In this document: piece by piece, positions 45,681 through 59,523 of the stretch
Numbering within the stretch: the stretch's first letter is position 1
How the letters are laid out: every line of letters begins with the position of its first letter
NCBI GenBank assembly: GCA_963277665.1
Contig: OY728152.1
Location: forward strand, 1,189,484,357-1,189,548,356
Reading direction: 5' to 3'
Length of the DNA stretch: 64,000 nucleotides
Origin: Viscum album
Taxonomy: Eukaryota; Streptophyta; Magnoliopsida; Santalales; Viscaceae
Made by a program: the position numbers and the translations under genes
Notes under the pieces: model-generated
Told to the model about the DNA's origin: nothing
Database searches by the model: none
Seen by the model: only the letters and a program-made list of their open reading frames with translations

Positions 45681-47406
45681 GTGCCCATTTTTGACCGACC
45701 ATGAGCTGGTATGTTTGGTTTGGGTAGAGATGGTAGTAAGTATCACCTTAGAATTATTTTTGAACTTTTAATCCCAGGGGGTTATGTTAGTTGTGTTGGG
45801 TTAGGGTGTTCATCCACCCTCACTCTTTATTTATACTTTTCACATATTTATTTTTGATGCAATGATGTTTACCAAAGGTGATTCCTGGTTGGAGGGTGTT
45901 AAACCTAATGCGAGGAATCTTTATTTCTCTTTGGGATTCCTGAAATTTCTTCCCATGATCTTTATTTCTTGTTAGGATGCCCATATTTAATTTCTTGGGA
46001 TTTGGGTTCTGAGCCATGTTATTTCTAATATTTATTTATATGCCTAGTAGTACTACCTTAGGTTTGGCTATTGATCCTATATATTTGATTATTGTTTTTT
46101 TGGGATGTCTAATGGTGTTTCCTAGAATCTATATATTGATCATATAACTGTGATATACAGGCATTGCACCCCTAGTGATTATACTTGTAGATGATTTCTC
46201 TCTCCTAAGTGATTAGTATGATTTCGCTCTCATATGATTGATATATGATGGGTATGATTCTTCTCTCCTCTGTATGATATGTGATGAGGATGATTACGCT
46301 GTACTCGATCTATTTATACTCATGGATGGTCATGATCTCTAGAGGTATAATAATGATTACACTCTCCTTGACTAGTTACTTAACCCTGGTGTGGTGCATG
46401 GCGTCTCACATCTCTGGATTCCTAGAATGATTACTCTCTTCTGGATGATAGGGATGATTATTATCTCCCTTATTAGAGACACCAAGGGTGAGTATGGAAT
46501 CTCACTGGTGATTTTTCCTTGAATAACACCTAAGGGTCAGTCCCTTAGGGATTATCCAAGTTTTGAATGTCATGACCACCTACAGATCGATACCTAGGGA
46601 TTAGATATTGGAATATATTTATATGTCCTAGGAAAAATGGAATCTAGATCAATGACCATTTACAGGATTCCCATATGTACTTCCCCAGAATCCTTCTTTA
46701 CAATGATTAGAGGTGAGTGCAGGTGAACCCAGATGTACAATGAGTATCCCCCTATGGTGATGTAGCTTTCTCAGAGATATGTTTGTCATTAGAAAAATCA
46801 GGTACATGTAGATTGGGATTACGGACCTAGAGATCGACATAATGATACATGGATTGAGTGTTATGACATCCATCTCAATTCCCTTGCACAAGATATCTAG
46901 TCGATTGGGATTACAGACCCAAGGATCTAATGTTGTTTGGTTTTATGATATTTCATTCACTTACTCATGAATATTCATATTTATGTATATATGTATAGGT
47001 ATAGGACTATACATGTATATGTATATAGATATGTACATTCATGGTAGCACTTTCCCAATTGGCTGGGATTATGGACCTGAGGTTCGACTGTGGTTTCACG
47101 TTTCCTTTTACTTATCTTTTTAGTTGTGTCTCATCTAGGCTGAGCAGTTTTCTTTTGCAAACACTTATAGTAGCATACTTTATAGGATCATCATCGGGGT
47201 GGCCTACTGAGATTATTTCTCACCCCTTCATGTGAACCTTGGTGTACGTGTAGACCTTATGTATTCTTTTTAGTTTGAGAATAGTTGAATGATAGATAGG
47301 GTTGAGGCCCAGAGTTGCATGATCGAGCAGAACTCCTCGTGTGGGTTCTTCTGTTTAGGCTGGTATAGTTTAACACTGTCTGGAGACCGGGTATGTGGTC
47401 TCTCTA

Positions 47407-50400
47407 TGTAACATCCCAAGAAAATTCAAATAGTAATCAAGTATTTATTTTTTTATTTGTTTATAAATTAAAACTAACTAAGAAAGGTTTTAATAAAAAC
47501 TTTTATGAAACCAAAATATTTTGTTTAATCAAAATATGTTCTAATAGACTTTTGATAAATGGTATTTATTTTAATGAATAATTTAATAAATATATTTTTT
47601 TATTAGTTTTTTTAAGGATATTTTAAAAATAAAGAAATATTTGAAATAAAAGATAATATATTTTGTTAAATATAATTATTTTTTATTATGATTAATATAT
47701 TAAGAAAGATTTATGAAATTATGAATATTATTATTTTTTATTATAAAATGGAGAGTATTTTATAAAATTAATAATATAATAAATCATAAAAATATTATGA
47801 AATTTAGTAAAATTTTGACGGTAATATTTTTTTATTTGTTTTTAAATAATATGAGTGTTTTTATAAAATAAAATATGCATTATATTTATATTTATATAAA
47901 AAAATTATATATGAATATGAAATGATGAAATAAATAAAAATTATAAATTTTCTTCTAATTGTATAAAATTATAACAATGTTAATTATGTTAAATAAAAAT
48001 TACATTAAGTAAATAACAATAATAATAATAATAATAAAATTAAAAAAGGAAAGGAAATAAATGAGATCGTGTTTTGGGGGGAGGGCCGAATTGAGGGTTT
48101 CACAAAGTGGGGATTCATCCAGTTAGGGACCTGATGGCTTCATTGCAGTGGATCCAGGTAGAAGACTTCATCTGAGGGATCATTCTTGGAGGGAGAGAGA
48201 TTGAGCCAAGGGTGATGGGTCGAGTACCAGGGGGTTTTTTTTAAGGAATTCAATCGTTAGTAGGATTGTTCGATGCAAGTTCTCAACCACAGATGAGGAA
48301 GATGACGGAGTGCCAGCGAAGGGGATCTGAGCCTATTAGGGTTTATATTACCGACAAGGAAGGTGAACCTATTATTCATCTTTAGATTTATGCGAGGTAG
48401 GTGTTATATATCTTTGTTTTAGGTGTCTGGTTTTTCTTTTGGGTTGAACTGTGATGTTTTTGTTTCTTTGGTATTCTCCATTCATCGTTGTCCTCCACTA
48501 TTCTTTTTTGATTTGTTTTTTTTTTGTATATTGTCTTGATTTTGGATTCTAAATAGAATAATTTTTATTTTTGGTTTTTAGAAGTTAATTCTATTGTCCC
48601 TGTAGAAATTTTAAATTTATTATGTCAATGTTTTGTGTCAGCTTGTGATCAATTTTATTTGTTTTCAGCATCTGCACACATTGTTGTCAGCGTCTGCACA
48701 CTGATCATGCCCTCTAAACTTGTAGGAGTCTTTGTTTTGGAGTCTCTATAAATATTTTATAAAACACATGTTTATCCAATTATATATATTTTTTTCACTG
48801 ATTAAATAGTAGAGGTTGTGGCTATAAAATCCTTATTCCTATGTGTAAATGAAAATTGGAAAACTAATTTGTAGTCCAAAGAGAAAGGAAGGGAGTCTGA
48901 ATTAATAATAATCTCCATTTTTTATGAAAAATCAAGTGAGGTTGATTTTATATTTATTTTAAATTATGTTTATCTATTTTCAATTTAGTATGAGGTTTTA
49001 TTTATTTCACTATGTTGGGAAATTATTGTGTAAGTAATTTTTACATATTCTATTTTTTTATGTTTAATTTTATTGGTAAGAGGTTATTTTTATTTTTATC
49101 TAGGTTATTGTTGCAAGTGAATGATTTTATTTTAAATTATTTTTGTTATGTTTTAATATGAATTATAATTTTGTATCATAATTTATCATCCAAAATCAGC
49201 TAGGATTTTTATGATTTTATTTAGGGTTTCAATTATGGAAAGGGGTGTTTTCTTTTAAAACTATTATATATTGATTTTAAACTTCAAGTTTATTTTATTT
49301 AAACATATACATATGTATCTATTATTTCAATTTCAATTCAAGACTCGTAGTTCGAGTTTATAATTATACAAGAGAGATCCTGCTTAAATATTTTCTATTT
49401 TTATATGCAAATAATTTTAGCATGTGTATAATTGTATTCCAAATGATATTTTGATTGTTGGAAAGAGTGTATCATATTTTTTATAATCATTCATTTAGTT
49501 ATTTTTTTAGTGGTTACTAATTTAAGATTATTATTTAAGGGTGTATATATATATATATGCACACTATTTACTAAATCTCAAAATTATACATGTATATATT
49601 ATTTTCAAGTCTAACTATTTTTAAATAAATTGATGTAGATGAAAACATATATTAATTCATTTAAGAAAATAAAGGTTATCCAAAATTTTGTAAAATGGAA
49701 TCATGTCATATGCATGTCATTAATAAATCATTATTATGGTCATATGTTATTGATTATTTATTAAATTTTATACATTAATATATATAAATACGTATATCCA
49801 TATACATGTAACCATGTACATTGAATAAACTTTAAATTTATCAGAACTACCTATAGAAATGGATTTTTATGAGATTGTGAATGAAGTTTCAAGTACATGG
49901 ATATTAAATAACCTTCCATGTAAATATGAAAAATCTAAATATCATGGGGTTTGGTAGTACTAAGTATAGAAAGTGATTTCCAATGAAGTTTTATATTTAT
50001 ACATTTATATATAAATATAAGTGTGTATGTGTATTTAATACTTATCTTTGTTTATTTTTAAAACAAAAATTCTTGTGGAAAGCGTGTATATATATATATA
50101 TGTAAGGAAAGGTGAAATATTTCTTTAAAATATTGAAACTTGGTTATTGTAAACATGAAATATATTAGGGATTAAACTCATCTCTTAAGAAAGTGGTAGG
50201 CCCAGATAGCCTTCAGTGTTTCAAGTGGCCTCATAGTTTTGTTTTCAAAAGCTTACTTAATGTTTTCCAAAAAAATCACTGGATTGTTTTTTAAATAATT
50301 TGAAAAGAATAATTACTTTCAAAGTATTATAATATTTTATAAAATTATTTTTACAAAAATTACTTTTCACTCGACTTTTTGAAAACCCCTTACTGGGAAA

Positions 50401-53400
50401 AATAATTTCTCACCCTATATTTAAAATTTATGTTTACAAGTTGAGTAGAATTTCTTTGAGGAGGCAGTGCACATTGTAAGGACCTGACCCCAGTTGCCCA
50501 GATTTGGTTCCTTATTTGATTACATTGGCATGAAAACAAGGAATAAGCATCCCAAATGAACGAGTAGTTTAGTATTATTGGAAACAAGATTCATACATAA
50601 GTTAAACATTACAACTTGAAAATAAATACAATAAAGAAACTCCTTAGACAACATCCATAACTCCTAGGTTATTTCAGCATGTCATTCATAATAAAATTCT
50701 TCATGTCCTGAGAAAGTAAAACATAATAAAGGGGTGAGCTCAAATTATCAATAAGGCTAAGAAATATAGTGAAAGATAACATAAACATTGGACATGGTGA
50801 ATAATTAAAAACACATGCCTCTAAAAAAACTTGAACATAATATGGTAGAAAATGAGTTGAGTAAATATTGTCATAACATAACATAATCATGGGTATTCTA
50901 ATAGTAGAATAACCACATGAACCCTCAATACTATTTTCATAATTAGGGAATACAAAATTCAGGACAACATAACCATACCTTCAAGGCCTCATTCCAAGAC
51001 CATAAGTAATCATTTTGTCAAGGCCTTGTGCCATGACCGTAGTTCGTCTCATGATACCTACTGATGCACCGAGGAGATATAGCGGGCCCCACCTGACACT
51101 TAATTTTTCCAATGCATTCCTCATATGAATGGGGAAAAATATAAAAAACATACACATTCATATTGAAACTAATATATGAAATTTAAATAGCTTTCCCCGA
51201 ACACTAAGAAAAAACACTAACCATTTGAAGTAAATTGATGAATGGTTTTAAGATAGCACATCAATATCCAAAATAATAATAAACCATTAAATTAAATATG
51301 GTAGATGATAACATAGAATAATAATCCCAATAATACATAATAATCAACAAGAGTGTTGAAATAGATGAAGATACTCTTATAAAATCTTCGAGTAAATATT
51401 GAGACAAATACTCTTTTACTTTGAAAAGAAGAGTTCTTTTGGAAAAATATTTGTGTAAAACCAGAAGTTAAGTAAGATATTATTTTCATAATAAAATGAG
51501 TTATTTTATAGAGATAATGGTTTCCAAAAACAGATTATAGAGTTCCCTTTAAAATAGGTAAGAATTAGAGAAATTCCCTTGGATCGGGCTTGTATTTCAG
51601 AAACAATTTTGAAAGTTCCTTTTAAAATGTGTAACTATCCACAAAATAAGGGAGGGTTATGTTTGGTAAACATATATCGAACACTAACATAAATTTTATG
51701 AGTATTAAATAATAATATACCATAATTTAATTGTGGTAATTAGACAATAAGAGTAACCCGAGTGAAAATGGAAGTTCGGGTGGAAAACCATTACCTTAAA
51801 TCCGGACGTGTTCCGCTCTTGAACCTAAGCTCCTGGAATATGAAATTATAATTATTAATAACCTATTTCAGAAACTATTATACATGTATTTATTTTTTCA
51901 TAATTCTATTTAGTTCATTTAATCCCTTATTGATAAATTATTATATTTAATGTTGTCATTACGCAGTGTTAGTTTTCTTTATTTTCATAATTGGTTCACT
52001 TGTTCTTAATTAATGGAGTTCATGTGGAATGGATGTAAATATCCAGAATTTAATTCTCATATTATTTATGATCATCCATAGGTGTTAATTTCCATTTATA
52101 TAACTTTTTTACATGGCATGAGGATGAATTATTATATAGAACTTTAATGATAACTGTTTCGGTTAATTTGTGGGTTTTGATTACAACGAACTCATTTTTC
52201 TTTATAACTAAATACCATTTGTACAAAGGTATTACAGAACCTTACATAAAGAATATAACATATATAATAATCTGGTTTAAACATAACAAGAATGGTTTCA
52301 TGACCATAATTGAGAATGATAATAGAAATTCAAAGCCCATCGTCCTTGAATGTGGTAAATTGACACATCTCGGATGGTGTTCTTGCTATTAGTATAAAAT
52401 AAGGTAAAAGAAAGAGATTATGATAAATTATTCCACTATCATAAAAACATTCCATTACATGTACGGTAATAGATTCATCACAGCATTTGGATAAGGATAT
52501 GTAATAATAGAAAATGAAAACAAATGAACTTGAAAGGAAAGACAAAGAATTAAAAAGCGTAATTTACCTCTTGAACCAAACTTCCTTGAGAGCCTCCTTA
52601 AGAGATAGGTTTTGGTATTTTTATGAAACCAAGGATTTATGGACATGGGAGAGGAGGTTGGGAGGATATTTGAGTAGAATTTGGAGAAGTCACAAGGCTT
52701 TAGAGGAGTAAAGAGAAGGGGGAGTGAGAGGGGGGGTTTTATAGTGGAGGGGAGAGGGGGTTTCTCAATTTTATATTAATTAATTTATTATTTCTCCACA
52801 AGACAAGGAATAGTGAGTATTTCATGACCAAGAATAGTAATTTTATCATGAGAATCCAAATAAATTAGGCTTACATCAGCAGAACATCATACATGAATCT
52901 ATAGTTAGTGTATTTAGCTTATTTTATAAATTATGGTATTTAACTATTCATCAAAAATTCAAGTATTTCAAAAAAATCCCTAAAATTCACCCCAACCATT
53001 TTTTGACATGTAGAATCCAAAAATGAAGTCCATTTTTTTAAAAAAAATTAAATATGATTAATTTAATATTTAATTAAAATCATAATTTATTCTAAAAACA
53101 ACAGTTTTAAAACAATTTTTTAATTATTCCAAAGAATAGGTATATCATACTTATAATTGATTATTATTTATATACTATCATAGATAATGTTACTATTCAT
53201 TAGGGTATATAACTATTCATAATTTTATGTTACTATTCATAAGGGTAGGTTGTTATTCACTAAAAATTAAGTTTTTCTCATCGGACTCCAAATAACATAC
53301 TGATCGCAACCGTGTATTTCAGATTTTCAAAATTCACAACACAAAAGTGAAAAACTTATGTTTTAAGGGTCACATAGAACTTAGTAGTTCGTTATGACAT

Positions 53401-53641
53401 ATTAATAAGAAAGGAATTTCTGTTTAAAAATATTGGTTCATTACACACATGAAGATATCTTAATTTATTTGACTTTGTACATTTTTGTTAAGTTATAAGG
53501 AATATATATAATTCTCAAAAACCTAGACAAAAAGAGATTCTAGAATGTATTAAATGTTGTGTATTTGTTCAGTTTATTTTATAAAAAAAATACACATCAT
53601 TTTAAGCACTGAATCTAGAAGCGTGGTTTTGGGGTATTATA
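47407..53641 (+). repeat. 5' LTR of element B, interrupted by solo LTR F2
   Basis: Without F2 and one CACAT the LTR is about 3.26 kb, against 3.23 kb for the other. The first 650 bases are extremely AT-rich. A GC-richer island at 48060-48370 follows, ending in AAGGTGAACC, with (AAT)n at about 48018. Confidence 0.8.
50475..53445. mobile_element. F2: solo LTR inserted in the B 5' LTR
   Basis: Starts TGTAAGGACCTGACCCC and ends GGTTCATTACA; CACAT flanks both sides (50470-50474 and 53446-53450). The other B LTR is uninterrupted at this point (GAGGAGGAAATGAATGTGAAG near 56835), which confirms the insertion. Its start and internal blocks match F1, but it is 1.7 kb shorter, chiefly near the right end. 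No primer site or pol. Short frames have no domain. Confidence 0.85.
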
Positions 53642-53643
53642 GT

Positions 53644-53654
53644 TGGTATCAGAG
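53644..53654 (+). other. Primer binding site of element B (tRNA-iMet)
   Basis: TGGTATCAGAG, three bases after the LTR end, identical in sequence and offset to the site in element E. Confidence 0.85.
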
Positions 53655-53803
53655 AAACGGTCTAGACAAATTTAGAGAATAGATGTTATCGTCTGAGCAG
53701 TGGAGTATATAAGTTTAGCAGGCCGAATTTTTCTTAATTATAAATATGGAAATTTAGAATTCTTTTTTGTCTAATAAACGAATTGCAATAACGTAATTCT
53801 TTT

Positions 53804-53810
53804 AAGGGGG
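53804..53810 (+). other. Polypurine tract of element B
   Basis: AAGGGGG, followed by TAA and then the 3' LTR start TGTAACATCC. It primes plus-strand synthesis. Confidence 0.7.
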
Positions 53811-53813
53811 TAA

Positions 53814-56800
53814 TGTAACATCCTAAGAAAATTCAAGCAGTAATTAATTAATTATTTGTTTATAAATTAAAACTAACTAAGAAAGGTTATAATAAAAATA
53901 TTTATGAAACTAAAATATTTTGTATGATCAAAATATGTTTTTATATAAAATTATTAATTTCAAGAAATTGTATTTTTTTAATAAATACTTTAATATATAT
54001 TTTTTTGATTTGTTTTATTTTTTAAAATAAAAAGGATATTTAAAAAATAATGAAATATTTGAAATAAAAGACAATATATTTTGTTAAATATAATTATTTT
54101 TTAATGTGATTAATATATTAATCAATATTTATAAAATTAAGAATATTATTATTTTTTATTATAAAAGGGATATTAGTTTATAAAATTAATAATATACTAA
54201 ATCATTAAAATATTATAAAATTTAGTAAACTTTTGAAGGTAATATATTTTTATTTGTTTATAAATAATATGAGTGTTTTTATAAAACAAAATGAAAATTA
54301 TATTTCAATTTATATAAAAAATGATATATGAATACAAAATGATGACATAAATAAAAATTATAAATTTTCTTCCAATTTTATAAAATTATAACAATTTTAA
54401 TTCTATTCAATCAAAATTATATTAACTAAATAACAAAAAAACAAAATTAAAAAAAAATAAGATCATGTTTTGGGGGAGTGCTAAATCGAGGGTTTCACAA
54501 AGTGGGGCATCATCCAGTTGGGGACTGATGGCTTTGTTGAAGTCGATCCAATCAGAGGACTTCATCTGAGGGATCGTTCTCAGAGAGAGAGGGATCGAGC
54601 CGAGAGTGATGGGTCGAGCACTGGGGTTTTCTTCCAAAGGTGATAAACCATTGGTAGGAGTTTATGATGCAAGGTCTCAACCATGGATGAGGAAGAGGAC
54701 CGTGCGCTGGTGAAGGGGATCTGATCTGGTTGGGGTTTTGATTACCAGCAAGTAAGGTGAACCTTTTCTTCATCTTCAGATCTATGTAATATTGGTGTTG
54801 TTTAAATTTTTTTAGGTGTCCAATTTTTCATTCTGCTTGAACTATGATGTTTTCATTTATTTGGTATTCTTTATCTATCATTGTCCTCCATTGTTCTTTG
54901 TTGATTTTTTTTTCAAATATTTCCTTGATTTTTGATTATAAACAGAAACATTTTGATTTTTGGTTCATAGATATTAATTCAATTGTGCATGTAGTAATTT
55001 TAAATTGATTATATCAATGTTTGTGTTGGATTGTGATCAATATTCTTTTTTGTTTGCATCTACAAACTTTATTGACTATATCTGCACACCAAGCATGCCT
55101 CGGAATCTTGAAAGACTAATTTTTTGGTGTCTCTACAAATATTTTATGGTCCACATGTTTATCCAATTATATATTTTTTTCACTGATTAAACATTAGAGG
55201 TTAAGGCTATAAAATCCTTATTCCTATTGAAAATTCAAATTGGAAAACCAATTTTTATTCCAGATAGAAAGGAAGGGAGTATAAAGCAATAATAATCTTC
55301 AGTTTTTCTGAAAAATCTAGGGTGATACCATATTTATTTTCAATTATGGTTCTCTATTCTCAATTTAGTATGGGGTTGTATTTATTTTATAATGTTTTGA
55401 AATTATAGTGTAATTAATTTTTACATATTCTATTTTTTTATGTTCTATTTTATTGGTAGGAGGTTGTATTTATTTTTATCAAAGTTATTTTTTCAAGGGA
55501 TTGATTTTCATTTAAATTATTTTTATTATGTTTTAATAGGAATTATTATTTTGTAACAGATTTTATCATCCAAAATTAACTATGATTTTTATGATTTTAT
55601 ATGGGGTTTTAATTATGGAAAGGGGTATTTTCTTTAAAAACTATTATATATTGATTTCAAACTTCAATTTTATTTTATTTAAACATCTACATATGTATAT
55701 ATTATTTCAATTTCAAGTTCAACATTTTTATTTCAAGTTCATAATCAAACAAGAGAGATTCTACTTAAATATTTTCTATTTTTATATGCAAATAATTTTA
55801 TCCCATGTGTAGTTATATTCAAAATGTTATTTTTATTGTTGGTAATAGTGTATCATATTTATGTTAATCGTTTATTTAGTTATTTTTTAGGGGTTACTAG
55901 TTTAAGATTATTATTTAAGGGTGTATATATATATATATGCGCACTATTTACTAAATCTCACAATTATACATTTATATATTATTTTTAGGTCCAACTATTT
56001 TTAAATAAACTGATTCAAATGAAAACATGTATTAATTCATTTAAGAAAATAATGGTTATCTAAAATTTTATGAACTGGAATCATGTCATATGCATGTCAT
56101 TCATAAATCATTATTATGGTCATAAGTCATTGATTATTCATGAAATTTCATACATTAATATATGTATATATATATATATCCATATACATGTAAACATTTT
56201 CATTTAATAGACTTTACATTTATCAGAACTACCTATAGAAATGGATTTTTATGAGATTATGAAAGAAGTTTCAAATACATGGATATTAAATAACCTACCA
56301 TGTAAAAATGAAAAAACTAAGTATCATAAGGTTTGGTAGTTCCAAGTCTAAAAAGTGATTTCCAATCAAGCTTTATATTTATACATTTATATATAAATAT
56401 AAGTGTGTATGTGTATTTAATGCTTGTTTGTGTTTATTTTTAAAACAAAAACTCCAGTGGAAAACATATATATATATTTAAGGGAATTTTATTGATATTT
56501 ATAAAACATTGGAACTTGGACATTGTAAACATGAAAGGGAGTGGGGAATTAACCCATCCTTCAAGAAAGTAGGTAGGCCCAGATAGCCTTTAATGTTTCA
56601 AGTGGCCTCATGATTTTGTTTTCAAAATCTTGATTAATGTTTTCCAAAACAAATCACAGGATTATTTTTAAATAAATTTAAAATTATAATTATTTTAAAA
56701 GTATTATGATATTTTATAAATGTATTTTTACAAAATTATTTTTCACTGGACTTTTAGAAAACCCCTTACTGGTAAAAATAATTGCTCACCCTATATTTAA

Positions 56801-57039
56801 AATTTATTTTTACGGGTTGAGTAGAATTTCTTTGAGGAGGAAATGAATGTGAAGTCCTATTAATTTATTTTATTTTGTATAGTTTTGTTAAGTTTTAATA
56901 TATGTATCTAATTCTCCAAAAACCTATACCATAAAATTTCCTTGAATATATTAAATGTTGTGTATTTTTTCAGTTTCTTTTAAAAAAAATAACATCATTT
57001 TAAGCACTAAATCCAAAAGCGTTGGTTCGGGGTATTATA
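53814..57039 (+). repeat. 3' LTR of element B
   Basis: Uninterrupted 3226-bp copy. It contains the equivalent GC-richer island at about 54460-54780 and (AT)n tracts at about 55925 and 56165. No coding recognised. Confidence 0.8.
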
Positions 57040-57425
57040 CTATCGAAGTAAGTAGTAAAGCCTTGTACATTTATTTTAGTTCCTTTTGTACTCTTTCATC
57101 TATATGGTCAGCCTAGTGGGTGACCAGTGTTGTTTGAATGACATAGTTTTTTAGTATTTTTTATCATTTTCATTTATTATTATTGTATATTCTATTTCAG
57201 TTTATTTACTACTTTCACACTCTGTTTATTTACTATTGTGTATGATACTTAGCTATTTATATTTTTTTCTTAATCTAATATTAGGTAACAGTTTCACCAC
57301 TATCACACCTTATTCCCTTGCTACTATTTGGCAGCCTCTAGCATACGGGGAGGCACGCTTGAGGCCTAGTAACCAACCGGCTCAGGGCACCATTTTAGTG
57401 TCATCCAAATTGAGATGTTACAAAG

Positions 57426-57435
57426 TGGTATCAAA
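57426..57435 (+). other. Primer binding site of element D, decayed
   Basis: TGGTATCAAA, three bases after the LTR end TTACA. It differs from the tRNA-iMet complement TGGTATCAGA by one G-to-A change. Confidence 0.7.
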
Positions 57436-59523
57436 TGTGTTTTTTCCTAGTATTTACTATTTGGGATATAGTAGATATAATTATTAGGAATTTTTCAGAA
57501 CTTTTGATGGATATTGGGCCGGTACATCGAGAACACTTGTTCTGGTATGAATTATTAGTTTCCAGGGTATGGGATTATTGTCTTGATCTGTGATGTTACA
57601 GTTTTATATGATTTTCTATGAGACACGCACATGTTATGTGGGTTTTATGATTTTTTATGGATCTATGTCTCTTGTCCATTGGCAAGAGGCCAGTGATGGA
57701 TTTTGACTCCTGGCCGACAAAGGCAAGAGGCATCTCATGCATCATATTTGGAACATAGGATTCACATCATATTGTCCTCCTAGTGTGTGATTTTTACTGA
57801 TGAATGGGGCCTATTTAATTTTCCATACTTAGATATACATATATATATATATATATATTTCATAGCAGGTTATGTGATTCTACATTAAGGTATTGGTGTT
57901 GAGTCTGATGACTCGTTCCTTATGCACTGGAGGTGTAGTGACCCTAGTAGGTCGATATGGCATGAGTTTCCCTTTTTTGTACCCCTTATAGGGTATTTTT
58001 TCTCAGGTCATTATTACCTAGTCAGATCGCTGAGTACGATGTCAATAGGTACCTGGAATTCTCTTATTAATTGGACCACTAGGGGTATTACCATATACGG
58101 ATTCTAGGTGAGGGTTAGTTCAGTCCCCCTTTTTCATTAGTATCGTGACCTGTGGGGAGAAGTTCCTTGTGAGGATTCTCTGTAAGGATTAGTACCTTTT
58201 AAGCTGTGTTTTTAGTTTTGACCCTCATAGTTCATTCTGATCTTTACCTTCTTTAGAGAGGCTTGATCTATAGGGCTAGTTGGGATACCTAGAGACCCTT
58301 AGTTTGACTCGGACCCTTATAGGTTGATGTTCATTTTTGTTCGAAGGAAACCTACATGAGAGAGTTTTACCCATGTTTGGATATGTATTTTTAGGTAGGG
58401 ATCTAGGTTTTATGCTCGTTTTGTGATTGAGGCATGGTAGGTGCTCAGGGTTTTTATTATTGGCATGTTGATACCTTTATCTTTTGGTAAAAACCTTAGA
58501 TGCTTGGGTTTCAAGACTAGATTTAATGGGTTGGACTATTTGGATGCCTAGCTTAGTCAGCCAGTGTTTCCACTGTTACTAATGTACATAGAGTGTGGCT
58601 AGACTCTCATGACTGAAACGACATCGGGTGAAGGGTGGCCATGGATTAAATCATGGAATATGTGAGGTTCCCAATTTTAAATAGGAGTTCCAAGGGAGAT
58701 TCTGGCTTAATTAAACTAACATTCCATGTAGCACGGTTATTTTAGCCTTGTAACGGATGAATTGTTGGGGTATGATTTAAGTGATAAGGTATATACTGGT
58801 TTTTCATGGAATTGTTTGAATCCCTAATCAGTGAGTGGTCGGATGTGAGCCGAGGACCGATGGTTTCAATAATTTTCATGGGCTTGGTTACCTAAGTGTT
58901 GTGGTTAATGTGAGGAATATACCTTTGTGGTAGAGGTGACATCGAGAATGAATGGGGTACCATAAGACGGTTGATCCATGGTTGAATCCTAGTTAGGTTT
59001 TTACATGATGTGAGCATGGGTCGGAGGGAGTTATACACACCCTTTTATGGAGTTCTAGTGTACTCTTGGTTATATATGACCATTATCTATCTTAAATTAA
59101 TCTTTAGTACACTGAGAGACCATTGGCCCAATGTTTATCTTCATTTATTTTAAATTTCTTCCAGGTTGAGGAACCTATTAAGGTTAAACTAGATGAATTA
59201 TGTAAGGTAATATGTATGGTGGGGAGTTTATTTTTGGCTGTTTAAGGGTGGTGACCCTCATTTACAATTAAACTCCATCATTTTTAGTGATATTTTATGC
59301 TCGAAGTTTTCTTGTGAGACAGTAATAAGGGTATTCCTATGGTGGGGAGTACCAAATCGGTCACATTTAAATATCTTCTATGTAGGATACGATTGTGGAT
59401 TTTATGAGACTAGTCTTTGGATAGTATAGATAGCTCTGTTTTGTGGATTCTTGGGTTTATATCATGGATTCTAGTCTTACCACCAAGGCTTCTTGAGGAT
59501 GAGAGGGTTTGTGGTGTGGAGTT
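57436..59523. other. Non-coding interior of element D
   Basis: About 2.1 kb with no gag or pol motif in any frame I read. It ends GGATGAGAGGGTTTGTGG, GTGGAGTT before the 3' LTR, a weak polypurine candidate. An (AT)n tract lies at 57838-57858. Confidence 0.55.

Larger units (their letters stand above)
53642..53813 (+). other. Entire interior of element B
   Basis: 172 bases between the LTRs. It starts GTTGGTATCAGAG and ends TTTTAAGGGGGTAA. There is no ORF of any size. It contains just the two priming signals and an AT-rich filler. Confidence 0.8.
47407..57039 (+). mobile_element. Element B: LTR retrotransposon with 3.2-kb LTRs and a 172-bp interior
   Basis: Two LTRs begin TGTAACATCC (47407 and 53814) and end GGGGTATTATA (53641 and 57039). 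Between them lie only 172 bases, which keep both replication signals: TGGTATCAGAG directly after the first LTR and AAGGGGG just before the second. Neither LTR codes for protein. In one 230-bp comparison (from 49861 and 56241) I count about 25 differences by eye, near 10%, many of them G/A or C/T. The flanks CTCTA and CTATC are not a convincing target duplication. B lies inside the 5' LTR of element D. Confidence 0.8.
43679..57422 (+). repeat. 5' LTR of element D, interrupted by element B
   Basis: Runs 43679-47406 and resumes 57040-57422, where it ends GAGATGTTACA. Matches with the 3' LTR include GGGTGTTTACCCTAGGAT (43824 and 59669), GGATTCC-rich repeats, and CACCCTCACTCTTT (45816 and 63407). 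The small frames inside have no domains. Confidence 0.75.

Noticed and set aside
47402..57044. Target-site duplication for element B
   Set aside because: CTCTA on the left and CTATC on the right agree only partly, so no duplication is claimed.
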